Origin: CALAED01 sp036378315
GTDB lineage: Bacteria > Actinomycetota > Actinomycetes > Streptosporangiales > Streptosporangiaceae
Assembly: GCA_036378315.1 (NCBI GenBank)
Contig: DASUWU010000062.1
Coordinates: 39,781-103,780 of the forward strand
Reading direction: 5' to 3'
Length of the DNA: 64,000 nt
A program made the position numbers and the translations under genes. Of the stretch, positions 18,942 through 28,064 are shown one piece after another (the first letter of the stretch is position 1; the number at the start of each line of letters is the position of its first letter). Below the pieces are notes generated by a model. It was not told the origin of the DNA, ran no database searches, and worked only from the letters and a program-made list of their open reading frames with translations.

Positions 18942-20098
18942 CGGGGCCGGCGGACGCGATGGAAACGCCACAGGGTGCGGAGGAAGAGGAACGGGTGTCT
19001 CCCGAACTGCGCCGGGTCGTCGTCATCGGCACCGGCCTCATCGGCACGTCGATAGCGCTGGCGCTGCGCGAGCGGGACGTCGACGTGCTGCTCGCCGACC
19101 GCGACGCGGCATCCGTGCGGCTCGCCGTCGAGCTGGGCGCCGGGTCCGCCCTCGCCGAGGCCGGCGCCGGGCCCGCCGACCTCGCGGTGCTGGCCGTACC
19201 GCCCGCGGCCGTGGCCGCGACCCTGCGCGACGCGCAAAAACGCGGGCTCGCCGCGGCCTACACCGATGTCGCCAGCGTCAAGGCGGCCCCGCTCGCTGAC
19301 GCCGCCGAGCTCGGCTGCGATCTGGGCAGCTACGTCCCCGGACATCCGCTGGCCGGACGGGAGCGTTCCGGGCCGGCGGCGGCCCGCGCGGACCTGTTCC
19401 TCGGCCGTCCGTGGGCGCTGTGCCCCGGCGCCGACTCGAGCGACGGGGCGGTCGCCGCGGCCACCGCGCTCGCCCGGGCCTGCGGCGCCGAGCCGGTGAC
19501 CATGGACCCCGAAGAGCACGACCGCGCGGTGGCGCTGGTGTCCCACGCCCCACACGTGGTCTCCGCGGCGATGGCGGCCCGGCTGGTCGCCGGATCCGGC
19601 ACCGCCCTCGGTTTGTCGGGCCAGGGTCTGCGCGACGTCACCAGGATCGCGGCCGGCGACCCGGAGCTGTGGCTCGGCATCCTCGGCGCCAACGCGGAGC
19701 CGGTCGCCGACATCCTCGAAGGCGTCGCGTCCGACCTGGCGCTGGCCGCCTCTGCGCTGCGGGCCGGTGCCGACGCCGGCCGGGCCGGCGCCGAAGCGGC
19801 CGCCGAGCTCGTCGCCGACCTGCTGCGCCGCGGCAACGCCGGCCGGGTCACGATCCCCGGCAAGCACGGCGGGCGCCAGCCGCGCTACACGATCGTGTCC
19901 GTGCTCATCCCGGACCGGCCGGGTGAGCTGGCGCTGCTCTTCCAGGCGGCCGGCGTGGCGGGCGTCAACATCGAAGACGTCGTGATCGAGCACTCTCCCG
20001 GCCGGCCGGTCGGCGTCGTGGAGCTGTCCGTCCGTCCCGCGGCGGCCGAGCGGCTCGCCGACGAGCTGCGCAGGCGCGGCTGGTCGGTTCCTGGCTGA
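18938..20098 (+). CDS. tyrA: Prephenate dehydrogenase with ACT domain
   Basis: The protein has 386 residues. The NAD-binding start VVVIGTGLIGTSIALALRE is at about 27-45 after a polar leader. The dehydrogenase core has GHPLAGRERSG with the catalytic His, and EEHDRAVALVSHAPH. A C-terminal ACT domain (about 310-385, TIVSVLIPDRPGELALLF) suggests feedback control by tyrosine or phenylalanine. It converts prephenate to 4-hydroxyphenylpyruvate. The ATG overlaps aroH. The last codons and the stop fall in a short tandem repeat that continues into the downstream spacer. Confidence 0.94.
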   Translation: MTGPADAMETPQGAEEEERVSPELRRVVVIGTGLIGTSIALALRERDVDVLLADRDAASVRLAVELGAGSALAEAGAGPADLAVLAVPPAAVAATLRDAQKRGLAAAYTDVASVKAAPLADAAELGCDLGSYVPGHPLAGRERSGPAAARADLFLGRPWALCPGADSSDGAVAAATALARACGAEPVTMDPEEHDRAVALVSHAPHVVSAAMAARLVAGSGTALGLSGQGLRDVTRIAAGDPELWLGILGANAEPVADILEGVASDLALAASALRAGADAGRAGAEAAAELVADLLRRGNAGRVTIPGKHGGRQPRYTIVSVLIPDRPGELALLFQAAGVAGVNIEDVVIEHSPGRPVGVVELSVRPAAAERLADELRRRGWSVPG

Positions 20099-20157
20099 TC
20101 TCGGTTCCTGGCTGATCTCGGTCCCTGGCTGACCCGGTCCCTGGCTGACCCGGTCCG
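20086..20157 (+). repeat. 16/17-bp tandem repeat spanning the tyrA stop
   Basis: GGTTCCTGGCTGATCTC occurs twice (17 bp), followed by two copies of GGTCCCTGGCTGACCC (16 bp) and a partial GGTCC. The first unit contains the tyrA TGA (20096-20098). The rest fill the spacer before cmk. Confidence 0.88.
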
Positions 20158-20251
20158 ACCCTCGGGCCGGCCACGGACGGTGTCGGGGCCGGGTAGCCTG
20201 ATCCCTCGGGTTCTGGCCACGTTCTCCCGGGTCCACGGAAAGGACAGACAG

Positions 20252-20914
20252 GTGACGCTCGTCATTGCGGTCGACGGACCGGCCGGGTCGGGCAAGTCGA
20301 GCGCGGCCAAGGGCGCGGCGCGCACCCTGGGGCTGCGCTACCTCGACACCGGGGCGATGTACCGGGCGATGACCTGGTGGATGCTGCACACCGGGGTGCC
20401 CGTCGACGATCCGGCGGCCGTGGCGGACGCCGCCGCGCGCCCCGCCATCGAGGTGGGCACCGACCCGGACGCCCCGACGATCTCCGTCGACGGCGCCGAC
20501 GTGTCCGCCCCGATCCGTACCCGCGAGGTGAGCAACGCGGTCAGCGCGGTGGCCTCCGTTCCCGAGGTGCGGCGGCGCATGGTCGCCCTCCAGCGCGACA
20601 TCATCCGTGCCGGCGGCATCGTGGCCGAGGGCAGGGACATCGGCACCATCGTCGCCCCGGACGCCGACCTCAAGGTCTTCCTCACCGCCAGCGACCGGGT
20701 CCGCGCGCAGCGCCGCGCGAAAGACCTGCTCGCCGACCCCGCCGCCACAGTGGACATCACCCTGGCCGAGCAGGCCCGCCGCGACCGGCTGGACTCCACC
20801 CGCAAGACCTCCCCGCTCGCCAAGGCCGCCGACGCAGTCGAGATCGACTCGACCACGCTCACCCTCGACGACGTCATCGACATGATCGTCCGGCTCGCGA
20901 AAGAGCGGCAATGA
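20252..20914 (+). CDS. cmk: Cytidylate kinase
   Basis: The protein has 220 residues from a GTG at 20252 with AAAGGA upstream; a frame back to 20180 is less likely. The P-loop is VDGPAGSGKSSAAK at the N-terminus. The CMP-binding motifs YLDTGAMYRAMTW and GRDIGTIVAPDADLKVFLTA, and the LID-type RDRLDSTRKTSPL, are all present. It phosphorylates CMP/dCMP. It overlaps der by ATGA, the standard cmk-der pair of actinobacteria. Confidence 0.96.
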   Translation: MTLVIAVDGPAGSGKSSAAKGAARTLGLRYLDTGAMYRAMTWWMLHTGVPVDDPAAVADAAARPAIEVGTDPDAPTISVDGADVSAPIRTREVSNAVSAVASVPEVRRRMVALQRDIIRAGGIVAEGRDIGTIVAPDADLKVFLTASDRVRAQRRAKDLLADPAATVDITLAEQARRDRLDSTRKTSPLAKAADAVEIDSTTLTLDDVIDMIVRLAKERQ

Positions 20915-22464
20915 GCGCCGCGCGGGTCGACCGCGACGCGCGCCCGACCGGCGAGCGTCGTCGCGGGAGCGAGGACGCGAGCGCGCGGCCGGAGCGCGCC
21001 GATGCCGCGGGCGGCGCGGCCCCGGGCGGCGAGGAGCCGGTGTACGAGGAGCCGGAGCACCAGGAGCCGGAGTACCACGAGCCGGAGTACGCGGCGGCGC
21101 ACGTGGAGGCGGCGTATGCGGATGCGGCGCCGGTGGTGGCCGTGGTGGGGCGGCCGAACGTCGGCAAGTCGACCCTCGTCAACCGGATCCTCGGCCGGCG
21201 CGAGGCGGTCGTCGAGGACGTCCCCGGTGTGACCCGCGACCGCGTGGCCTATGACGCGACGTGGGCCGGCCGGCGTTTCACCGTGGTCGACACCGGCGGC
21301 TGGGTGCCGCGGTCGGCCGGCCTCACCGCCGCGATCTCCGAGCAGGCGCGGCTGGCCGCCGACCTGGCGGACGTGGTCCTGTTCGTCGTGGACGCCACGA
21401 TCGGCGCGACCGACGCCGACGAGGCGGTCGCCGCCATCCTGCGCCGCTCCGGCAAGCCCGTCGTGTTGGCCGCCAACAAGGTCGACGACGCACGGGCCGA
21501 GGCGGACGCGGCCGCGCTGTGGTCGCTGGGCTGCGGCGAGCCGATGGCGGTCAGCGCCCTGCACGGGCGCGGCAGCGGTGACCTGCTCGACGCCGTGCTC
21601 GGCGCGCTGCCGGCCGAGGCGCCGGCGGAGGAGTACGGCGAGCCGGGCGGGCCGCGCCGGGTCGCCCTGATCGGGCGGCCGAACGTCGGCAAGTCGAGCC
21701 TGCTCAACCGGCTGGCCGGCGAGACCAGAGCCGTGGTGGACGAGGTGGCGGGCACCACCCGTGACCCGGTCGACGAGATGATCGAGCTCGGCGGCAGCAC
21801 GTGGTGGTTCGTGGACACGGCGGGCATCAGGCGGCGCCACCGCGAGAGCCAGGGCGCCGACTTCTACGCCACGCTGCGGACGCGGTCCGCGCTCGACCGT
21901 TCCGAGGTCGCCGTCGTCCTCATCGACGCCGGCGACACGCTGAGCGAGCAGGACCTGCGGATCGTGTCGATGGTGACCGAGGCCGGCCGCGCCCTCGTGA
22001 TCGCATACAACAAGTGGGACCTCGTCGACGACGAGCGCCGCCGCTACCTCGAACGCGAGATCGACCGCCAGCTGCAGCACGTCAGGTGGGCGCCGCGGGT
22101 CAACATCTCGGCCCGTACCGGCCGGCACGTGGAACGGCTCGTCCCGGCCATCGAGACGGCGCTGGACGGCTGGGGCACGCGGGTGCCCACCTCGCGGCTC
22201 AACGCGTTCTTCGCCGACCTGGTGAACGCCCATCCGCATCCGGTGCGCGGCGGCAAGCAGCCGAGGGTGCTGTTCGCCACGCAGGCCGGCGTCCGGCCGC
22301 CACGGTTCGTGCTGTTCACGTCGGGGTTCCTCGAGGAGGGCTACCGGCGGTTCGTCGAGCGGCGCATCCGCGAGGAGTTCGGCTTCCCCGGCACGCCCAT
22401 CGTGCTGGCGATGAAGATCCGCGAACGGCGCGGCGACCGGCGGCCGAAGAAGAGGGGCCGCTGA
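20911..22464 (+). CDS. der: Ribosome biogenesis GTPase Der with acidic N-terminal tail
   Basis: The 517-residue double-Era GTPase needed for 50S assembly. G domain 1 starts VVAVVGRPNVGKSTLVNRILG near residue 70, with G3 DTGG and G4 ANKVD. G domain 2 starts RVALIGRPNVGKSSLLNRL near residue 250, with G3 DTAG and G4 YNKWD. The KH-like C-terminal domain runs to RRPKKRGR. Unusually, the first 70 residues are disordered and acidic with repeated EPEx units (EEPEHQEPEYHEPEY), an extension not needed in compact Der proteins. The stop codon is the loop of a perfect terminator hairpin. Confidence 0.95.
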   Translation: MSAARVDRDARPTGERRRGSEDASARPERADAAGGAAPGGEEPVYEEPEHQEPEYHEPEYAAAHVEAAYADAAPVVAVVGRPNVGKSTLVNRILGRREAVVEDVPGVTRDRVAYDATWAGRRFTVVDTGGWVPRSAGLTAAISEQARLAADLADVVLFVVDATIGATDADEAVAAILRRSGKPVVLAANKVDDARAEADAAALWSLGCGEPMAVSALHGRGSGDLLDAVLGALPAEAPAEEYGEPGGPRRVALIGRPNVGKSSLLNRLAGETRAVVDEVAGTTRDPVDEMIELGGSTWWFVDTAGIRRRHRESQGADFYATLRTRSALDRSEVAVVLIDAGDTLSEQDLRIVSMVTEAGRALVIAYNKWDLVDDERRRYLEREIDRQLQHVRWAPRVNISARTGRHVERLVPAIETALDGWGTRVPTSRLNAFFADLVNAHPHPVRGGKQPRVLFATQAGVRPPRFVLFTSGFLEEGYRRFVERRIREEFGFPGTPIVLAMKIRERRGDRRPKKRGR

Positions 22465-22476
22465 CGGCCCCTCTTC
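22449..22476. terminator. Bidirectional terminator hairpin after der
   Basis: A perfect 12-bp stem (GAAGAGGGGCCG / CGGCCCCTCTTC) encloses a CTGA loop that includes the der TGA stop. The stem ends in CTTC/GAAG rather than a long T-run, as is usual in high-GC genomes. The downstream gene is convergent, so the hairpin can serve both transcripts. Confidence 0.85.
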
Positions 22477-22533
22477 CCGGCCGCGCTCAGGCGCAGGCAG
22501 GTACGGCGGTACGGCTGGGTACTCGTCAGCCCC

Positions 22534-23220
22534 TCATGCCCGTCCGCCGGACCGCCGCGAACCCGCGACGTGCTGGTCGGTCGGCTCGGGCGGCTCGGGC
22601 GTCCGCGAGTACCGGCCGCGGGCCGGCGCCGGAGCCGGGCCAGGCCCGGCCGCCGTCGTGTCCGCCGGCACGCCGGGGCGTTCCACCGGCCGGGTGGTCT
22701 CCGTCTCGGCGGGGCCGGCCGTCGCCGGCGCGGCGGCCGCCTCCTCGGCGTACCTGGCCTCGCGGATCCCGACCACGGTGAAGCGGCCGAGCGCCAGGGC
22801 GGCGAAGAACAGCGCGAGCGCGCCGACGCCGGTGAAGAAGGCGAGCTGCTCGGCCACCTGCCGGGCCTCGCCGCCGATGGGCGTCCCGGTGGCGCTCACG
22901 CCGGCCGCCTTCCACAGCACGCTCAGCGTCGGGCCCACGATGAACCAGCCGCCGCCGAGGGCGGCCAGCCAGGCCCCGAACACCGCGAAGGCGCGGTTGG
23001 CGCTGAGCAGGACGATCAGGCCGCCCAGGCCCACCGCGATGGCGGGCAGGATGTTCAGCCAGAACCGGTCCGCGGTGAGGACCCATGTGTCGTTAGGGGT
23101 AAAGGCGAAGTTGGCGTACGGGCCGACGAACGGGATGAACCCGCCCCACAGCCCGAGCAGCACCAGGAGCACGCCGCTCAAGGCGCCGCGGCTACGCGGA
23201 ACTCTCAACATCCCAGCCAT
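22534..23220 (-). CDS. Four-helix membrane protein with polar tail
   Basis: The product has 228 residues from ATG 23220 with GGGAGG upstream (an in-frame ATG at 23211 is possible). There are four hydrophobic segments: ALSGVLLVLLGLWGGFIPFV (about 13-32), LPAIAVGLGGLIVLL (58-72), AVFGAWLAALGGGWFIVG (78-95) and GVGALALFFAALALG (130-144). A Pro/Ala/Thr-rich cytoplasmic tail of about 75 residues follows, ending in Arg/Gly. The FTPNDTW loop lies outside the membrane. No family is recognised with confidence; it is a typical actinobacterial hypothetical membrane protein. It converges with der. Confidence 0.7.
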   Translation of the reverse strand: MAGMLRVPRSRGALSGVLLVLLGLWGGFIPFVGPYANFAFTPNDTWVLTADRFWLNILPAIAVGLGGLIVLLSANRAFAVFGAWLAALGGGWFIVGPTLSVLWKAAGVSATGTPIGGEARQVAEQLAFFTGVGALALFFAALALGRFTVVGIREARYAEEAAAAPATAGPAETETTRPVERPGVPADTTAAGPGPAPAPARGRYSRTPEPPEPTDQHVAGSRRSGGRA

Positions 23221-23303
23221 GATCTGTACCTCCCTGACCGGAGTGAGAGGTGATTGTCTTTGGTGCGGCCTTACCCCTAATCGAGCGGTCTATGCCGTCT
23301 CGC

Positions 23304-23365
23304 TGACCGTACGTGTCGGTCGGTTGACTGTCTCCGCCGGTCAATTGACCGTACGGTGGTTGACT
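23304..23365. promoter_or_regulatory. Imperfect direct repeat upstream of helicase gene
   Basis: TGACCGTACG followed by GGTTGACT occurs twice: 23304-23313 with 23322-23329, and 23346-23355 with 23358-23365. The spacing inside the module is 8 and then 2 bp. The second copy is about 55 bp before the helicase start. It could be an operator or a duplicated promoter element; no factor is known. Confidence 0.35.
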
Positions 23366-23418
23366 CGTGTGCTGCCGCCGGCCGCACGGGGCGCGCGACC
23401 TTGCGGAAGGATGGACGA

Positions 23419-25917
23419 GTGCGTCTCATCGACCAACTGCCCGACCGCGCCGGCGCCGACCCCGACGCGCTGTTCGACGCCTTCCATCGTTGGGTGACGG
23501 CGGGCGGGATCACCCTTTACCCGGCGCAGGAGGAGGCGCTCATCGAGGTGGTGTCCGGCGCCAACGTGATCTTGGCGACGCCGACCGGCTCCGGCAAGAG
23601 CCTGGTCGCCGCCGGGGCCCTGTTCGCCGCGCTCGGCCGCGAGGAGGTGGGCTTCTACACCGCGCCGATCAAGGCGCTCGTGTCGGAGAAGTTCTTCGAC
23701 ATGTGCGAGATGTTCGGCCGCGAGAACGTGGGGATGATGACCGGGGACGCGGCCGTCAATCCGGACGCGCCGATCATCTGCTGCACCGCCGAGGTGCTGG
23801 CCAACATCGCGCTGCGCGACGGGGCCGACGCCGACATCGGCGTGGTGGTGATGGACGAGTTCCACTTCTACGCCGAGCCCCAGCGCGGCTGGGCCTGGCA
23901 GATCCCGCTGCTCGAGCTGCCGCAGGCCCAGTTCCTGCTCATGTCCGCGACGCTCGGCGACGTCACGAGGTTCGAAACCGACCTCACCCGGCGCACGGGT
24001 CGCCCGACCGCCGTGGTGCGGTCGGCGACCCGGCCGGTACCGCTGATGTACGAGTACCGCACCACGCCGCTGCACGAGACCATCGCCGACCTGCTCGCCG
24101 ACCAGAAGGCGCCGGTCTACGTCGTGCACTTCACCCAGGCAGCCGCGATGGAGCGGGCGCAGGCGCTGATGAGCGTCAACGTGTGCACCAAGGCGGAGAA
24201 GGAGAAGATCGCCGAGCTCATCGGGAACTTCAGGTTCACCACCCGCTTCGGCCGCGCGCTGTCCCGGCTGGTCAGGCACGGTATCGGCGTGCATCACGCC
24301 GGCATGCTCCCCAAGTACCGGCGCCTGGTGGAACGGCTGGCCCAGGCCGGCTACCTCAAGGTCATCTGCGGTACCGACACCCTCGGGGTCGGCGTCAACG
24401 TGCCGATCCGCACCGTGCTGTTCACCGCGTTGTCGAAGTACGACGGGCACCGCGTCCGGCGGCTGCGGGCCAGGGAGTTCCACCAGATCGCCGGCCGCGC
24501 CGGCCGGGCCGGGTTCGACACGCTCGGGTACGTCGTGGCCCAGGCGCCCGAGCACGTCGTCGAGAACGAAAAGGCGCTCGCCAAGGCCGGTGACGATCCC
24601 AAGAAGCGGCGCAAGGTCGTACGGAAGAAGCCGCCCGAGGGGTTCGTGTCGTGGGACGAGTCGACGTTCGAGAAGCTGATCGCCGCCGACCCCGAGCCGC
24701 TGCGGTCCCGCTTCGCGGTCAGCCACGCGATGCTGCTGTCGGTGATCGGCCGCCCGGGCAACGCCTTCCAGGCGATGAAGAAGCTGCTCACCGACAACCA
24801 CGAGGACCGGGCCGCCCAGCGCCGCCACATCCACGAGGCGATCGCGATCTACCGGTCGCTGCTGGCCGCCGGGGTCGTGGAGCGGTTGGACGAGCCGGAC
24901 GCCGAGGGCCGCTGGGCCCGGCTCACCGTCGACCTGCAGGAGGACTTCGCGCTCAACCAGCCGCTGTCGCCCTTCGCGTTGGCCGCGTTCGAGGTGCTGG
25001 ATCCCGAGTCCCCGTCGTACGCGCTCGACGTGCTGTCGGTGATCGAGGCGACGCTGGACGACCCCAGGCAGGTGCTCGCCGCCCAGGAGAACAAGGCGCG
25101 CGCGGCGGCCATCGCGGACATGAAGGCCGACGGCATCGAGTACGAGGAGCGCAAGGAGCTCGTCCAGGAGATCACCTATCCGCGGCCGCTTGAGGAGCTG
25201 CTCGAGGCCACGTACGAGATCTACCGGCGCAGCCACCCCTGGGTGGGCGACTATCCGCTGCGGCCCAAGTCGGTGGCCCGCGATCTTTACGAGCAGGCGA
25301 TGACTTTCACCGAGTACGTCGCCGCGTACGACCTGGCGCGCGCCGAGGGCATCGTGCTGCGCTACCTGTCGGGCGCGTACAAGGCGCTGCAGCAGACGGT
25401 GCCGGAGACGATCAAGACCGACGACCTGCTCGACCTGATCGAATGGCTGGGCGAGCTGGTCAGGCAGGTCGACTCCAGCCTGCTCGACGAGTGGGAGCAG
25501 CTGACCCAGCCCGGGCCGGAGACGGTCGAGGACATCGAGACGCGGCCGGCCGCGGTCACGACCAACGCCAGGGCGTTCCGGGTGCTGGTGCGCAACGCCC
25601 TGTTCCGCCGGGTGGAGCTTGCCGCGCTCGAACGGTACGACCAGCTCGGCGAGCTCGACCCGGAGTTCGGGGCCGACGGGTGGGCGGCGGCGATGGACGG
25701 CTACTACGCCGAGCACGACGAGCTGCTCACCGGCGCCGACGCGCGCGGCCCCAAGCTGCTGATCATCGAGGAGGAGGGCCGGACCTGGCGGGTCCGTCAG
25801 GTCTTCGACGACCCCGACGGCGACCATGACTGGGGGATCAGCGCAGAGGTCGACCTTGACGCCTCCGACGAGCAGGGTGCCGCCGTGGTCAGGGTCGTGG
25901 CGGTCGATCGGCTCTGA
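23419..25917 (+). CDS. DEAD/DEAH-box helicase with DUF3516-type C-terminus
   Basis: The protein has 832 residues from GTG 23419, with GGAAGGA upstream. It is a superfamily 2 helicase: Walker A ATPTGSGKSLVA (about 52-63), motif Ia TAPIKALVSEKF, a DEFH motif II in MDEFHFYAEP, motif III LMSATLG, then the second RecA domain with GIGVHHAGMLPKYR, CGTDTLGVGVNVP and motif VI HQIAGRAGRAG. A Lys-rich linker (KKRRKVVRKKP) precedes about 400 residues matching the DUF3516 region of Ski2-like actinobacterial helicases. The role is probably RNA or DNA unwinding in nucleic-acid quality control. It stands alone; no nuclease partner is adjacent. Confidence 0.9.
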   Translation: MRLIDQLPDRAGADPDALFDAFHRWVTAGGITLYPAQEEALIEVVSGANVILATPTGSGKSLVAAGALFAALGREEVGFYTAPIKALVSEKFFDMCEMFGRENVGMMTGDAAVNPDAPIICCTAEVLANIALRDGADADIGVVVMDEFHFYAEPQRGWAWQIPLLELPQAQFLLMSATLGDVTRFETDLTRRTGRPTAVVRSATRPVPLMYEYRTTPLHETIADLLADQKAPVYVVHFTQAAAMERAQALMSVNVCTKAEKEKIAELIGNFRFTTRFGRALSRLVRHGIGVHHAGMLPKYRRLVERLAQAGYLKVICGTDTLGVGVNVPIRTVLFTALSKYDGHRVRRLRAREFHQIAGRAGRAGFDTLGYVVAQAPEHVVENEKALAKAGDDPKKRRKVVRKKPPEGFVSWDESTFEKLIAADPEPLRSRFAVSHAMLLSVIGRPGNAFQAMKKLLTDNHEDRAAQRRHIHEAIAIYRSLLAAGVVERLDEPDAEGRWARLTVDLQEDFALNQPLSPFALAAFEVLDPESPSYALDVLSVIEATLDDPRQVLAAQENKARAAAIADMKADGIEYEERKELVQEITYPRPLEELLEATYEIYRRSHPWVGDYPLRPKSVARDLYEQAMTFTEYVAAYDLARAEGIVLRYLSGAYKALQQTVPETIKTDDLLDLIEWLGELVRQVDSSLLDEWEQLTQPGPETVEDIETRPAAVTTNARAFRVLVRNALFRRVELAALERYDQLGELDPEFGADGWAAAMDGYYAEHDELLTGADARGPKLLIIEEEGRTWRVRQVFDDPDGDHDWGISAEVDLDASDEQGAAVVRVVAVDRL

Positions 25918-26024
25918 CGGCGTGCGCGGCGTCGGACCCTCGGTGCGCAGAATCTCCACGCTGGGTGCCCAGCTTGAGTGATTTGCACCACAAAACTGTG
26001 GAAACGACGGCAAAGTTCCGCGGG

Positions 26025-26040
26025 ATTGGTCTGGACCAAA
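26025..26040. promoter_or_regulatory. DasR/GntR-type operator upstream of PEP carboxykinase
   Basis: The sequence ATTGGTCTGGACCAAA contains the perfect inverted repeat TTGGTC-TG-GACCAA (26026-26039), about 65 bp before the pck start. It matches 12 of 16 positions of the DasR-responsive element ACTGGTCTAGACCACT known from Streptomyces. The surrounding 150 bp are AT-richer than usual, consistent with a promoter region. Confidence 0.55.
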
Positions 26041-26104
26041 TGGCAATAACGGCCTTCGTATCCCAAGATGCAAGACATCTAGGACTACCGCAAGAGGAGA
26101 CGCC

Positions 26105-27919
26105 GTGCCACATCAGATCCCCGGCCTCGAACAGGCCCCGACGAGCCATGAAGGGCTGACCGCCTGGGTGCGTGGGATCGCCGAGCTCACCCGCCCCGAC
26201 CGCGTCGAATGGTGCGACGGGTCGGAGGCGGAATGGGCGCGACTCACCGATCTGCTCGTCGAGCAGGGCACGTTCATCCGCCTTGACCCCACCAAGCGCC
26301 CGAACAGCTTCTACGCGAGGTCCGACCCGTCCGACGTGGCACGCGTGGAGGACCGCACGTTCATCTGCTCGGAGCGGGAAGAGGACGCCGGCCCGACCAA
26401 CAACTGGATCGCTCCGGACGAGATGCGCGCCACCTTCGGCGAGCTGTTCGACGGCGCCATGCGCGGCCGCACGATGTACGTCGTGCCGTTCTGCATGGGC
26501 CCCTTGGGCGGCACCATCTCCCAGTTGGGCGTGGAGATCACCGACTCGCCGTACGTCGTCGCCTCCATGCGGATCATGACCCGCATGGGGGAGCCCGCGC
26601 TGCGCCTGATCGAAGAGCGCGGCGGGTTCGTCAAGTGCGTGCATTCGGTGGGCGCTCCGCTGGCGCCAGGGCAGGCCGACGTCCCCTGGCCCTGCAACGA
26701 GACCAAGTACATCTCGCACTTCCCCGCGAGCCGTGAGATCTGGTCGTACGGCTCCGGCTACGGCGGCAACGCGCTGCTCGGCAAGAAGTGCTACGCGCTG
26801 CGCATCGCCTCGACGATGGCGCGGGACGAGGGCTGGCTGGCCGAGCACATGCTCATCCTCAAGCTCACCCCGCCGGCCGGCGAGACCCGGTACGTCGCCG
26901 CCGCGTTCCCCAGCGCCTGCGGCAAGACGAACCTCGCCATGCTGGCCCCGACCATCCCCGGGTGGAAGGTCGAGACGATCGGCGACGACATCGCGTGGAT
27001 GCGCTTCGGTGACGACGGCCGGCTGTACGCCATCAACCCCGAGGCGGGCTTCTTCGGCGTCGCGCCCGGCACGGGGGAGCACACCAACGCCAACGCCGTC
27101 TCGACGCTGTGGGGCAACAGCATCTTCACGAACGTCGCGCTCACCGACGACGGCGACGTGTGGTGGGAGGGCTTCACCGAGACCCCGCCGGCGCACCTGA
27201 CCGACTGGCTCGGCAACGACTGGACCCCCGACTCCGAGACCCCGGCGGCGCACCCGAACGCCCGCTTCACCACGCCCGCCGGGCAGTGCCCGACCATCGC
27301 CGACGAGTGGGACGACCCGAAGGGCGTGCCGATCTCGGCGATCCTGTTCGGCGGCCGGCGGGCCAGCGCGGTGCCGCTGGTGACCGAATCGTTCGACTGG
27401 CAGCACGGCGTCTTCCTCGGCGCGAACGTCGCCTCGGAGAAGACCGCGGCGGCCGAGGGCACGGTCGGCGAGCTGCGCCGCGACCCGTTCGCGATGCTGC
27501 CGTTCTGCGGCTACAACATGGGCGACTACTTCGGCCACTGGCTGGACGTCGGCCGGGCCACCGATCCGGAGAAGCTGCCGCGGATCTACTACGTCAACTG
27601 GTTCCGCAAGGACGCCGACGGCCGCTTCATCTGGCCCGGGTTCGGCGAGAACAGCCGGGTGCTCAAGTGGATCGTCGAGCGGCTCAACGGCCGGGCCGAC
27701 GCGGCCAAGACGCCGATCGGCCACGTGCCCACCAAGGCGGCACTCGACACCGACGGCCTCGAACTCGCCGACCGCGACCTCGACGAGCTGCTGTCGGTCG
27801 ATCCTGAGGTGTGGCGGCAGGAGGCCGAGCTGATCCCGCCGTTCTTCGAGCGGTTCGGCGACCACCTGCCGAAGGAGCTGTGGGAGGAGTACAAGGCCCT
27901 GGTGAACCGCCTGTCCTGA
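26105..27919 (+). CDS. pckG: Phosphoenolpyruvate carboxykinase (GTP)
   Basis: The 604-residue protein starts at GTG with GAGGAG eight bases upstream. It catalyses oxaloacetate + GTP to PEP + CO2 + GDP, the entry step of gluconeogenesis. The GTP-type family marks are clear: the kinase-1a loop FPSACGKTNLAML with the reactive Cys, the substrate-binding MRGRTMYVVPFCMGP, GSGYGGNALLGKKC, and the guanine-binding FCGYNMGDYFGHW. Length is standard for the GTP class. It is monocistronic; a DasR-like palindrome upstream hints at control by aminosugar or carbon status. Confidence 0.97.
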   Translation: MPHQIPGLEQAPTSHEGLTAWVRGIAELTRPDRVEWCDGSEAEWARLTDLLVEQGTFIRLDPTKRPNSFYARSDPSDVARVEDRTFICSEREEDAGPTNNWIAPDEMRATFGELFDGAMRGRTMYVVPFCMGPLGGTISQLGVEITDSPYVVASMRIMTRMGEPALRLIEERGGFVKCVHSVGAPLAPGQADVPWPCNETKYISHFPASREIWSYGSGYGGNALLGKKCYALRIASTMARDEGWLAEHMLILKLTPPAGETRYVAAAFPSACGKTNLAMLAPTIPGWKVETIGDDIAWMRFGDDGRLYAINPEAGFFGVAPGTGEHTNANAVSTLWGNSIFTNVALTDDGDVWWEGFTETPPAHLTDWLGNDWTPDSETPAAHPNARFTTPAGQCPTIADEWDDPKGVPISAILFGGRRASAVPLVTESFDWQHGVFLGANVASEKTAAAEGTVGELRRDPFAMLPFCGYNMGDYFGHWLDVGRATDPEKLPRIYYVNWFRKDADGRFIWPGFGENSRVLKWIVERLNGRADAAKTPIGHVPTKAALDTDGLELADRDLDELLSVDPEVWRQEAELIPPFFERFGDHLPKELWEEYKALVNRLS

Positions 27920-28064
27920 GCTCCCGGCCTCCTGGTGGAGGACGCCTGGTGACCAGGCGGTCGGCCCCATGTCGGCGGGGGCCGACCGCCTGATCGTCTC
28001 TCTGATCGTCTCCTGCGGTCACAACGCGGCGGAGCCGGCGTAGCCGGCGTCAACGAGCGCCCGA

